Positions 16,730-24,006 of a stretch of DNA of 42,222 nt are shown here, one piece after another. Under the pieces are notes generated by a model that worked only from the letters and a program-made list of their open reading frames with translations, was not told where the DNA came from and did not search any database. This DNA is from Verrucomicrobiota bacterium (lineage in GTDB: Bacteria; Verrucomicrobiota; Verrucomicrobiia; Limisphaerales; JAHDYP01): positions 9,774 to 51,995 of the forward strand of contig JAHDYP010000032.1 in assembly GCA_023383055.1 (NCBI GenBank). Direction: 5' to 3'. Within the stretch, counting starts at the first letter, position 1; every line of letters begins with the position of its first letter. A program made the position numbers and the translations under genes.

Positions 16730-18225
16730 AACTCAGCACGAGTCGATATGGCCGCTTCGACGCGCCCTGATGGTTTCTCGGGCTTATCCTGACCTGCCTT
16801 TCGCGACACCACCACGGTTGAAAGCCCCGAGGTTGGCAGAATGCGGTCCAGCCATCGAAATGCCGGAGTGAGACAATTGTAGATCTTCAACTGCCAGGGT
16901 GTGATTCGCTTTTGACCCGAGAGCTTATTGCCGATCCACCATGCGAAAACACCGATTTTGTTGAAGTAATACTGACGCTCGATTTCGAAACCGGCTTTTA
17001 CCATTTTGTGCTCAAGTTCGCCATTCCGATAGCGCCGGAAATGGCCGATGCGGCGGTCGAACTCGCTGTAAAGCCTGGGGTTGAAGGGCACCAGGAACAC
17101 CAATCGACAACCTTCCGGGAGGCACTGGTGAAGGTTATCCAACACCTGTTCATCCGTCTCAATGTGTTCAAGCACATTCAGACACACGACCGTGTCCGGC
17201 CGATAATCCATAAGGATGCGGAAATCTTCCTGAACCGTAAGATCGAGCTTCCCCACCTGGACGTTGCTCCAATAATCGAATCGATCTCTCAGACCTTGCA
17301 GGTAATCCTCACGGTGGTCGGTGACCAGCAACTGCCCTTTTCGCCTCAGGCAACGGCTCAGATTACCACTCCCCGAACCCAACTCCGCCAGCCGAATTCC
17401 GAGGAAGGGTTCGATCGAGTCGTACATCCATTGATTGAACTTGGGCGCCTGCTCGAGGGAGTCCAAGGCTACCTTGTCGGAGTCGGCGTAATTGGAACTG
17501 AACCGGAACCGAACGATAAACCACATCGCGGCCAAACCGTCGCGCCAGGTGATCTTCTTTCCCTCTTCGTACGTGCGGCCGTTGTATGATATGGGCACTT
17601 CGTAAAGACGGAAGCGATTGCGCGCCACCTTTGCGGTAATCTCCGGCTCGATTCCGAAACGATTAGAAACCAGGGGCATCGATTGCAGAGCCTGCGCGGT
17701 GAAGGCTTTGTAGCAGGTTTCCATGTCGGTCAAATTCGTATCGTTCATCATGTTGGAAACCAAGGTGAGCAGGCGATTGCCAGCGGTGTGCCAGAAATAG
17801 AGTATCTTGCGCTCCTCCCCGGTGAACCGGGAACCGTAGACCACGTCGGCCCGGCCGTCGAGGATCGGTCTCAAGAGCCGGGAGTAGTCGCGCGGGTCGT
17901 ATTCCAGGTCCGCATCCTGGATTACGGCCAGATCTCCGCTCATTTCGCCAATGGCTCGGCGCAACGCGGCGCCTTTGCCTTGATTCCTTTCCTGCTGAAA
18001 AAAACGAAGGTTCTCATGTTGGGCCGCTAATGCCGTGGCGGCAGCTGCCGTGGAGTCTGTGGAAGCGTCATCCACCAGAATTACCTCTTTGACCAAACCA
18101 TCCGGCAGTGGAGCGGCAAGCACGCGCTCCACGCATTTACGCAATGTTAATTCCTCGTTATACGCCGGAATCAAGACCGAGACTCTCTTGAATCTGACGA
18201 AGCGGTTCACGTTGTTCGAGGTCAT
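16726..18225 (-). CDS. bifunctional glycosyltransferase family 2 / SAM-dependent methyltransferase fusion
   Basis: A 499-residue cytoplasmic fusion. Residues 13-235 are a DPM1-like GT2 domain (VSVLIPAYNEELTLRKCVE, VILVDDASTDST, QGKGAALRRAI, the metal-binding DADLEYDP, YGSRF, TNLTDMETCYKAF, RFGIEPEITAKVA, PISYNGRTYEEGKKI), which usually moves a sugar from a nucleotide donor to polyprenyl phosphate. Residues about 260-430 are a class I methyltransferase (motif I LAELGSGSGNLSRCL, VCLNVLEHIETDEQ, LPEGCRLVFLVPFN). The ATG at 18225 starts the GT2 domain cleanly. No membrane helices are evident. It is 67 nt downstream of the hpnA-like gene and overlaps the following membrane protein gene. The order suggests a lipid-linked sugar or acceptor that is also methylated. 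Confidence 0.9.
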   Translation of the reverse strand: MTSNNVNRFVRFKRVSVLIPAYNEELTLRKCVERVLAAPLPDGLVKEVILVDDASTDSTAAAATALAAQHENLRFFQQERNQGKGAALRRAIGEMSGDLAVIQDADLEYDPRDYSRLLRPILDGRADVVYGSRFTGEERKILYFWHTAGNRLLTLVSNMMNDTNLTDMETCYKAFTAQALQSMPLVSNRFGIEPEITAKVARNRFRLYEVPISYNGRTYEEGKKITWRDGLAAMWFIVRFRFSSNYADSDKVALDSLEQAPKFNQWMYDSIEPFLGIRLAELGSGSGNLSRCLRRKGQLLVTDHREDYLQGLRDRFDYWSNVQVGKLDLTVQEDFRILMDYRPDTVVCLNVLEHIETDEQVLDNLHQCLPEGCRLVFLVPFNPRLYSEFDRRIGHFRRYRNGELEHKMVKAGFEIERQYYFNKIGVFAWWIGNKLSGQKRITPWQLKIYNCLTPAFRWLDRILPTSGLSTVVVSRKAGQDKPEKPSGRVEAAISTRAEL

Positions 18226-18292
18226 CGGAAACAGTGGGCACCAACCGTATCGCGCTTGACGGTTAGATCGCCCCCACGTTCAAGTCAAGTTT

Positions 18293-19321
18293 TTACCCCC
18301 GATTGCCCCTTGCATTCGGGCGGGTGAAACCGTGCGCCTGGAACCACTGGATGGCGTCGGCGAAGGCCTGTTGGGGCGGGGTTTGGGGGAGTCCCAACAC
18401 GCGGATGGCCTTGGCGGGGTTGAAGAACATCTTGTATTTGGCCATGCGCACACCGGCGAGCGGGGCGCGCGGGGGATGGCCGGTGAGGTTCGCCCAGGTC
18501 TCGCTGAAGCAGGCGAAGCTCCACGCGAGACGGTAAGGCACTTGCCGGGTGGGGGCGGGCAGACCGGTGAGTTGAGCGAGGACCTCGAGCGTCTGTTTCA
18601 TGGTCCAATTCCCGTCGGCATGGCCGAGGATGTAACGCTCGCCGACCTTGCCTTTCTCGGCGGCGAGGATGTGGCCGATGGCGACGTCGCGGACATGGAC
18701 CCAGTTCAGTCCGGTGTCGAGATAGGCCGGGATGCGGCGGTTGAGGAAATCGACAATGACCTGACCGGTCGGAGTCGGTTTGACGTCTCGGGGGCCGACC
18801 GGCGCGCTGGGATTGACGATGACCACGGGGAGTCCACGGGCCGCCAATTCGAGGGCGACCTGTTCGGCCTGCCATTTGGAGCGTTTGTAATGGTTGCTGA
18901 TTTGCCCGGGTAACACTGGTGCTGTTTCGTCGGTCGGCACGAGCTTACCGTTCTCTTCCCTGGGCAGTCCGATGCACCCGACGGTGCTGGTATAGACGAT
19001 TCTCGAACAACCCGCGCGGGCGGCGGCTTCGATCACGGCGCGGGTGCCGTCCACGTTGCTGGCGTACATCGGTCGGTAATCGCGGAGCCAAAGATGATAG
19101 CTGGCGGCGACATGAAAGCACCAATCACATTTGCTCAAACCGCGATCGAGCGCGCCGCGCTCGAGCAGATCGCCTGGCACCACCTCGCAGGCGACTTCCT
19201 CGAGCCCACGCCGGCCGCTGCCGGGCCGCAACAGCACGCGGACTTCGTGTCCCCGTTCGACCAGGGCGTGGACGAGGTTGGCGCCAACGAACCCGGAAGC
19301 GCCAGTGACGAAGCATCGCAT
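18293..19321 (-). CDS. hpnA: NAD-dependent epimerase/dehydratase, HpnA-like
   Basis: A 342-residue extended SDR. It has the Rossmann motif VTGASGFVGANLVHAL at residues 5-20, the NVDGTRAVIEAA helix, YTSTVGCIGLP with the catalytic Ser/Thr, and a Y-x3-K in HYKRSK. VIVNPSAPVGPRDVKPTPTG, PAYLDTGLNWVHVRDVAIGHILA and GERYILG follow and are characteristic of the hopanoid-associated sugar epimerase HpnA. HpnA is linked to hopanoid side-chain modification by gene context in other bacteria. No squalene or hopanoid gene is in this window, so the substrate remains open; a general dihydroflavonol-reductase-like role is the alternative. The start is supported by the Rossmann motif at the N-terminus and by a promoter only 8 nt upstream. 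Confidence 0.85.
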   Translation of the reverse strand: MRCFVTGASGFVGANLVHALVERGHEVRVLLRPGSGRRGLEEVACEVVPGDLLERGALDRGLSKCDWCFHVAASYHLWLRDYRPMYASNVDGTRAVIEAAARAGCSRIVYTSTVGCIGLPREENGKLVPTDETAPVLPGQISNHYKRSKWQAEQVALELAARGLPVVIVNPSAPVGPRDVKPTPTGQVIVDFLNRRIPAYLDTGLNWVHVRDVAIGHILAAEKGKVGERYILGHADGNWTMKQTLEVLAQLTGLPAPTRQVPYRLAWSFACFSETWANLTGHPPRAPLAGVRMAKYKMFFNPAKAIRVLGLPQTPPQQAFADAIQWFQAHGFTRPNARGNRG

Positions 19322-19328
19322 GCGACTG

Positions 19329-19357
19329 TTTATTCCGGGTTACGGTTCTTGATTCAA
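19329..19357 (-). promoter_or_regulatory. promoter candidate for hpnA-like gene, nearly leaderless
   Basis: On the minus strand, TTGAAT (19357-19352), 17 nt, AATAAA (19334-19329). The predicted +1 is 19322, one base before the ATG at 19321. Four of six matches in each element; the exact spacing and position make it more than a random match. Confidence 0.4.
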
Positions 19358-19370
19358 TGCCAAAGAGGGG

Positions 19371-19446
19371 CCTCACGCAGGCGCCAAGCGCGCCAAGTCA
19401 AAGATCGGTCCTCCCCCTTTGCGAGCTTTGCGAGCTTGGCGGGAGG
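19371..19446. repeat. degenerate intergenic inverted repeat
   Basis: The left part (CCTCACGC then CGCCAAGCGCGCCAAG) and the right part (TTTGCGAGCTTTGCGAGCTTGGCG then GGGAGG) are imperfect reverse complements. Each half contains a short tandem repeat of about 8-9 bp. It lies between the CAP-domain gene stop and the hpnA-like gene and may act as a terminator-like hairpin or be a decayed repeat element. Confidence 0.45.
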
Positions 19447-19462
19447 TCCTTGGGGGCGGCGT

Positions 19463-21535
19463 TCAGTTCGCTCTCAACCGGAAGTACCCACCTGGGTTGG
19501 AGCCTCCCAGCGGTGAGCGCACTCGGAATTGGCTATTGGGGGTAACCGTCTCGAAAGCCGCGGAGCCATCGACGGTCCAGTCCAGATCGAGACTGTCAGC
19601 GCGGAGCAACTCGAAGGAAAGCCCGGAGCGATAATGATCGACTTCAAACTCGAGCGCGATCTGGCCCGCGGCGATCATGGGCGGTCCAACAAACCGCAGC
19701 ACCGGCGGCAAGGCGGCAACGACGGCGGTGACGGGATATGCGAAGCCCCATTCGGCATGGTATTCGCCGAACACCTGGGCGCGGGCCTCAAGAGCGTAAT
19801 CGCCCGCGCCGGGAGGATTCCAGGTGAAGGTATCGCCGGGGAACGGCGCGGAGGGCGCGCTGTCCAGGAGTTCCTCGGCCTCGTGAACGACAATATCATC
19901 GAGATACCAGCCGACGCCGGGGTCGGCACCGGGGTAATAGCTTCCGGTGGATCCGTCGTAGGCAAACCGGATTTGGAGCGACCGGCCGGCGAGCGAAGCC
20001 AGCGGGATCGAACGGAGAGTGAACGATTCCTCGCCAAACCCGCCCGAGCCGGGCTGAGCATAGAGGTCCTGCCAGACGCCGACGCCACCGACGAGCACTT
20101 GGACGCGGGCCAGCTGATTGGCGGTCGCCCAGCCGAGGCGGCTTCGGAATTCCAATCTGGCATTCTGGTTCGGCAGGAGAACCGGAAGGTAGGTCAGGTA
20201 CTGCGGTGTCAACACTGGATGGGCGAGGTGAAACGCCCAACTCCCGGACGCTTTTGGGTTGGCTACCGTCACCTCGTATCCGGGCGATACGCTGGCGGCA
20301 AATCGGACGAGACCGTCCTCCGCGCCGTCCACCGTGAGAAAGGGAACCCGGCGTGAGACGCGATACTGGTGCGTGTCCGCGCTGGGAACACCGGAGAGAT
20401 AGTAAGCATTGGGCTGTTCGGCGGCGGGGCGGGCGGGGCCGTCGATTTCGGGCAGAACCGTCTCCGCACCGGGCGTGCTCGGGTCGAAGACCACGACCTG
20501 GTAGTTGAAATCGCGGGCGACACCGGCCACGAGCACGTTTCGAATCGTCACCTCATAGCGCGTGTCGGACTCCGGGCGGGGCCAGGTGTAGGGCGAGTTT
20601 GGATTCAGATGGCTTGGATACCAGACCAGCGTGTTCTCGCCGGTGTTACCCGAGATCGGCTCGACCGTGACCGGCACCGAGACTCCATCGCTGGAGAGTG
20701 TCACCGTGGCTGTGCCAAAACTGGCGTCGGCATAGGAGAACGACCACCGGGGATAAACGGTTCGATACGGGACATAACCTTCCGGCGGCCAACTCACATA
20801 AGGTGTGCGTGTGGCAGGTCGCACCCCGCCGTAATTGGCATCAAACACCCAGACCGCGTTCGCGGCCCGCAACGGACCCGTGGGCGGCACATCGCCGGTC
20901 CCCATCGTTTGGGTCTGAGGATAGAGCAACCAGCGTCGATGGCCGACCGCGCCATTGCCCGCGCCGAAATCCTCGATATAGCCGTCGATCGCCGCAGGGC
21001 CGACCCGGCCGATGGCCAGGTTGGAATTGCGGGCGGCGTCGGCGCCGTTGGCGGTGTAACACGACCAGGAAGCCGGGGGAAGGTGGTTCAGGGCGTTGTT
21101 GGCACTCATCATCAGGGCGGCCTCCTGAGCTTTGGCATTGTAGGTCGTATCGAGGTCCACACCCGCCGGCACGCCGGCCAGCGCGCGGAAATAATTGATC
21201 CGGCGGAGCACCGCGTCTTGGTACTCGAAGGATGTCGTGCCGGCCTGACACGCGGCGGTATCGCCGGTCCAGGCCAACTCCGTTCCGTCGGAAGCGACAT
21301 ACACGGCCTGGTGAAAGAGGCGGACCTGCTCGCGGCTCGCGGTATCGACCACAAAGGGCCCGGTCTGGCTCAGCCGACTCAAGCCGGAACGCTTGGGAGA
21401 CAGAACCCAATCGGGTGTAGGCGGTTGCGGCGGATCGCCTACCGACCATCCGCCGGATTCCCCCAAAGCCACCGGTGCCCAGAACCCAAGCCACAGCGCC
21501 GCGGCGAAGCACACATAGGTGTTGCGAACCATCAT
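19463..21535 (-). CDS. secreted CAP-domain (SCP-like) protein
   Basis: A 690-residue exported protein. A signal peptide starts MMVRNTYVCFAAALWLGFWA and is cut near ALG. A CAP/SCP-like domain covers about 105-240 (LRRINYFRALAGVP, AQEAALMMSANNALNHLPP, IDGYIEDFGAGNGAVGHRRWLLYP), including histidines that often line the CAP cavity. The C-terminal half is beta-rich, with a MAM/Ig-like stretch around VGWYLDDIVVHEAEEL and a final domain ending GYFRLRAN. CAP proteins have varied roles, including hydrolysis and binding. In-frame ATGs at 21547 and 21616 would give longer forms. I favour 21535 because a GTGGCA-N17-TATGGT promoter candidate (minus strand, 21571-21543) would start transcription one base before it, although 21547 also gives an acceptable signal peptide. 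Confidence 0.8.
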   Translation of the reverse strand: MMVRNTYVCFAAALWLGFWAPVALGESGGWSVGDPPQPPTPDWVLSPKRSGLSRLSQTGPFVVDTASREQVRLFHQAVYVASDGTELAWTGDTAACQAGTTSFEYQDAVLRRINYFRALAGVPAGVDLDTTYNAKAQEAALMMSANNALNHLPPASWSCYTANGADAARNSNLAIGRVGPAAIDGYIEDFGAGNGAVGHRRWLLYPQTQTMGTGDVPPTGPLRAANAVWVFDANYGGVRPATRTPYVSWPPEGYVPYRTVYPRWSFSYADASFGTATVTLSSDGVSVPVTVEPISGNTGENTLVWYPSHLNPNSPYTWPRPESDTRYEVTIRNVLVAGVARDFNYQVVVFDPSTPGAETVLPEIDGPARPAAEQPNAYYLSGVPSADTHQYRVSRRVPFLTVDGAEDGLVRFAASVSPGYEVTVANPKASGSWAFHLAHPVLTPQYLTYLPVLLPNQNARLEFRSRLGWATANQLARVQVLVGGVGVWQDLYAQPGSGGFGEESFTLRSIPLASLAGRSLQIRFAYDGSTGSYYPGADPGVGWYLDDIVVHEAEELLDSAPSAPFPGDTFTWNPPGAGDYALEARAQVFGEYHAEWGFAYPVTAVVAALPPVLRFVGPPMIAAGQIALEFEVDHYRSGLSFELLRADSLDLDWTVDGSAAFETVTPNSQFRVRSPLGGSNPGGYFRLRAN

Positions 21536-21648
21536 TGTGCAGACCATAAACTCGCGACTGCCAAATGCCACCCCGAAGACTGCGGCTGCTTTTACTTTGC
21601 CATTCGTGCCAGCCATCGGTTAAGACTCCGCTCGAGTTGAGTGCGGAT

Positions 21649-21819
21649 ATGTTTCGGAGCAAGCGTAACAAAGAAGAGCATCGCTATTACCTGCTTCCCG
21701 GCATGGGTCGATCGAACCGCCGCCGGCACCGGGAGTTTCTCCTATGGGCGATCGTGGTGGGCGTCGTGGTTTCGAGCGTGTTTGCGTACTTTCTTTATTT
21801 GCTGAGTCGCCGCATCTAG
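21649..21819 (+). CDS. small single-pass membrane protein (56 aa)
   Basis: A 56-residue protein with a highly charged N-terminus (MFRSKRNKEEHRYYLLPG), a basic stretch GRSNRRRHREF, one membrane helix (about residues 34-52, LWAIVVGVVVSSVFAYFLYLL) and a short SRRI tail. By the positive-inside rule both ends are basic, so orientation is unclear. It ends 11 nt before the start of the C45-type enzyme gene, which suggests co-transcription. I do not recognise a named family. The composition and the tidy hydrophobic segment argue for a real gene; the in-frame extension upstream to 21565 looks non-coding. Confidence 0.6.
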   Translation: MFRSKRNKEEHRYYLLPGMGRSNRRRHREFLLWAIVVGVVVSSVFAYFLYLLSRRI

Positions 21820-21830
21820 TTTTGCGTTTC

Positions 21831-23120
21831 ATGCGAACCCTGAACCAAGGTTTATTCATCGGACTGGCGCTGGTGACCGGCCATCTATGGCCGGCTGGAG
21901 CCGCAGAGAAGGAGGATCACTTTCAAGGCGCCGCGGTCCAGCAGACCGCCAGCCTCGCCAAGTCAATGGCGTCGAACCAGGTGGGTGGCGCGGGTTATCG
22001 AATCCTGCTTGAGCATGGCGTTGCCCGGGTGCCGCTGGTAGTCGTGGGGGGCACGCCATATGAAATGGGTTACCACTTGGGGCAACTGCTGCGGCCTGAG
22101 ATCAACCGGTTCGTCCCGGCCGCCGCGGCAGCCTTTAAGCAGCGGCTGCAACTGAGTGATGACCGGCTGCGCGAGGTCTGGTCAGCCACGGCCGCCTATA
22201 CGGACGATCGATTTGAGGAGGAATTGCTCGGGCTGGCGGAGGGTTCGGGGGTGGCGATCGAAATCCTTCAACAAGTTCATTGTTTGCCACTGCTGATGCC
22301 TTACTCGTGCAGCAGCATTGCGGCGTGGGGCGCAGCCACGACGGACGGTCATCTGTATCAGACGCGGAATCTCGACTGGGACCTGGCCGCGGGAGCGCAT
22401 GAATTCCCGGTGATTGTGGTCTATCTGCCGACGCGGGGTCAGGCACATGCCCTGCCGACGTTCACGGGGGTGATTGGGGCCAATTGCGGACTGAACGCCG
22501 CCGGTCTGGCTTTGTCCGAGATGGGAGATTCCCCGCGGCGGGAGATGCCCTACCATCTGCGCGCCCCGCATTTCACCACCTGGTTTCGCACGCTGCTGTA
22601 TGACGCGAACTCGCTGCCCGACGCGTTGGAGCTGTTCCAGGCATTCCCTCACACCAAGCGCTATCACTTTGTGTTTGGCGATGGCCGGGTCGAACGGCGC
22701 GCCGTCAAGATCCGCGCGCATCATCCGGAGGCGCCGGGCGATCGGCTCCGCATCTGGCGGGACAACGATCCCGGCGACGAGTTGGCCCCGCAGGTGTTGC
22801 CCGACCTGGTTTATCAGGATGAAGGCCGGGGTGCGTTCCCCACGCTCAAAGCCGAGCATGGCCGGCTCGACGCCGAGAAGTTGATGGGGGTCTGCAACCA
22901 GATTCCCATCAAAGGCGGCAACGTGCTCAACGCGGTTTTCGATGCCACGGCGTTGCGCGTCTGGGTGTCTTACGCGGGCGACGGCCAGGAAGCCTATCAA
23001 CGGCCCTATGTGTTCGCCGATCTGGCGGCGTTGGATGGCGATGGTGATGGCGTGCCGGACCTGCGTGAAGGGAGTGCCGACGTCAATCGCAATGGGCAAC
23101 CTGATTTCCTGGATCTTTGA
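21831..23120 (+). CDS. exported C45-type Ntn-hydrolase (acyltransferase/peptidase C45-like) with Ca-binding-like tail
   Basis: A 429-residue exported protein whose signal peptide is MRTLNQGLFIGLALVTGHLW and the following residues. The body resembles the peptidase C45 / acyl-CoA:6-aminopenicillanate acyltransferase family: GTPYEMGYHLGQLLRPEI, AEGSGVAIEILQQVHCLP, then the likely autocatalytic nucleophile C160 in MPYSCSSIAAWG, followed by GHLYQTRNLDWD and GVIGANCGLNAAGLALSE. Such proteins self-cleave before the Cys and then hydrolyse or transfer acyl or amide groups. The C-terminus (about 398-429) has two Asp-rich loops, LDGDGDGVPDL and DVNRNGQPDFL, like thrombospondin type 3/dockerin calcium loops. 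The substrate is unknown. A choloylglycine-hydrolase-like or phospholipase-B-like role is the alternative. Confidence 0.8.
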   Translation: MRTLNQGLFIGLALVTGHLWPAGAAEKEDHFQGAAVQQTASLAKSMASNQVGGAGYRILLEHGVARVPLVVVGGTPYEMGYHLGQLLRPEINRFVPAAAAAFKQRLQLSDDRLREVWSATAAYTDDRFEEELLGLAEGSGVAIEILQQVHCLPLLMPYSCSSIAAWGAATTDGHLYQTRNLDWDLAAGAHEFPVIVVYLPTRGQAHALPTFTGVIGANCGLNAAGLALSEMGDSPRREMPYHLRAPHFTTWFRTLLYDANSLPDALELFQAFPHTKRYHFVFGDGRVERRAVKIRAHHPEAPGDRLRIWRDNDPGDELAPQVLPDLVYQDEGRGAFPTLKAEHGRLDAEKLMGVCNQIPIKGGNVLNAVFDATALRVWVSYAGDGQEAYQRPYVFADLAALDGDGDGVPDLREGSADVNRNGQPDFLDL

Positions 23121-23265
23121 ACTCAAACAACCATGGTCGGATGGGGTCCCTCAAATAAGAACTTCGTCGCGAGCTCCAACGGAAGAAGCGGGTGCCCGCC
23201 GAGGCGATTCCCGACACCATGCACGCGGGTTTGCGACCCGGTTTAGAACAATCTCTCCGCGATTT

Positions 23266-23973
23266 ATGAAACCACTGCCATCCATTGCCCTCGCCGGATT
23301 ACTGGTTCTGCCACTCACCGGGTCGACCGAGGACATTCCCTGGTCGCGCGAGTATGGCTGGGTCGAGTTCGGCGGGGCCGTCATTCCGGATCTCGATGCG
23401 CGGCTCGGAGTGACCGGCGGCACCAGCACGGTCCACTCCGATTTGGAACTCGAGCTCAGTCCCGGCTTCTCCGTGAACGGTGGCCTTGGCGAACGACTCA
23501 GCGATTGGCTGGCGGTCGAGATTCAGGGCGGTTTCCTTTACCACAACGTCGACGAAGTCAACGCCGCCGACGGTTCGTTTCGGTCCCTGGACGCGAGTCT
23601 CATGCAGGTCCCGGTTTTCTTCAATTTCGTCTTCGAACTGCCTTTGAGATCGCGGTTCACGCCGTACGCCGGGGTGGGCGCGGGAGCGATGATCAACTGG
23701 CTCGACATCGATGACCAGATTGCCGCCGGCGACTCGGTCGTGGTCTCGGTGGACGGCTCATCCACCGAGGTCAACTTCGCTTACCAGGCCTTCGCGGGGG
23801 GGCGTTTGCGCATGGGCGACCAGGGGGTGCTGGAGATCACCTACCGGTTCATGGGCTGCAGCAGCCCCAATTGGAGCCTCAAAGCGGAGGACACCGGCGA
23901 CAGCATCGCCAATCTCAAAGCCGACGACATCTTCGTGCATGCCCTGACGGTGGGGTTTATCGTCGAGTTCTGA
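23266..23973 (+). CDS. outer-membrane beta-barrel protein
   Basis: A 235-residue protein with a signal peptide (MKPLPSIALAGLLVLPLTGS) and alternating hydrophobic strands, ending in FIVEF with the terminal Phe favoured by the BAM machinery. Blocks such as WLAVEIQGGFLYHN, RFTPYAGVGAGAMINWL and GRLRMGDQGVLEITYRF resemble OmpW/OmpA-like eight-stranded barrels. The ATG at 23266 is the first that gives a signal peptide; the frame upstream of it is non-coding. It follows the C45-type gene by 145 nt, a gap with no recognisable feature, and may be co-transcribed. No ligand can be inferred. Confidence 0.8.
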   Translation: MKPLPSIALAGLLVLPLTGSTEDIPWSREYGWVEFGGAVIPDLDARLGVTGGTSTVHSDLELELSPGFSVNGGLGERLSDWLAVEIQGGFLYHNVDEVNAADGSFRSLDASLMQVPVFFNFVFELPLRSRFTPYAGVGAGAMINWLDIDDQIAAGDSVVVSVDGSSTEVNFAYQAFAGGRLRMGDQGVLEITYRFMGCSSPNWSLKAEDTGDSIANLKADDIFVHALTVGFIVEF

Positions 23974-24006
23974 CCGAGTGTCGGACTTCGACAGCCCGAC
24001 GCCCGG

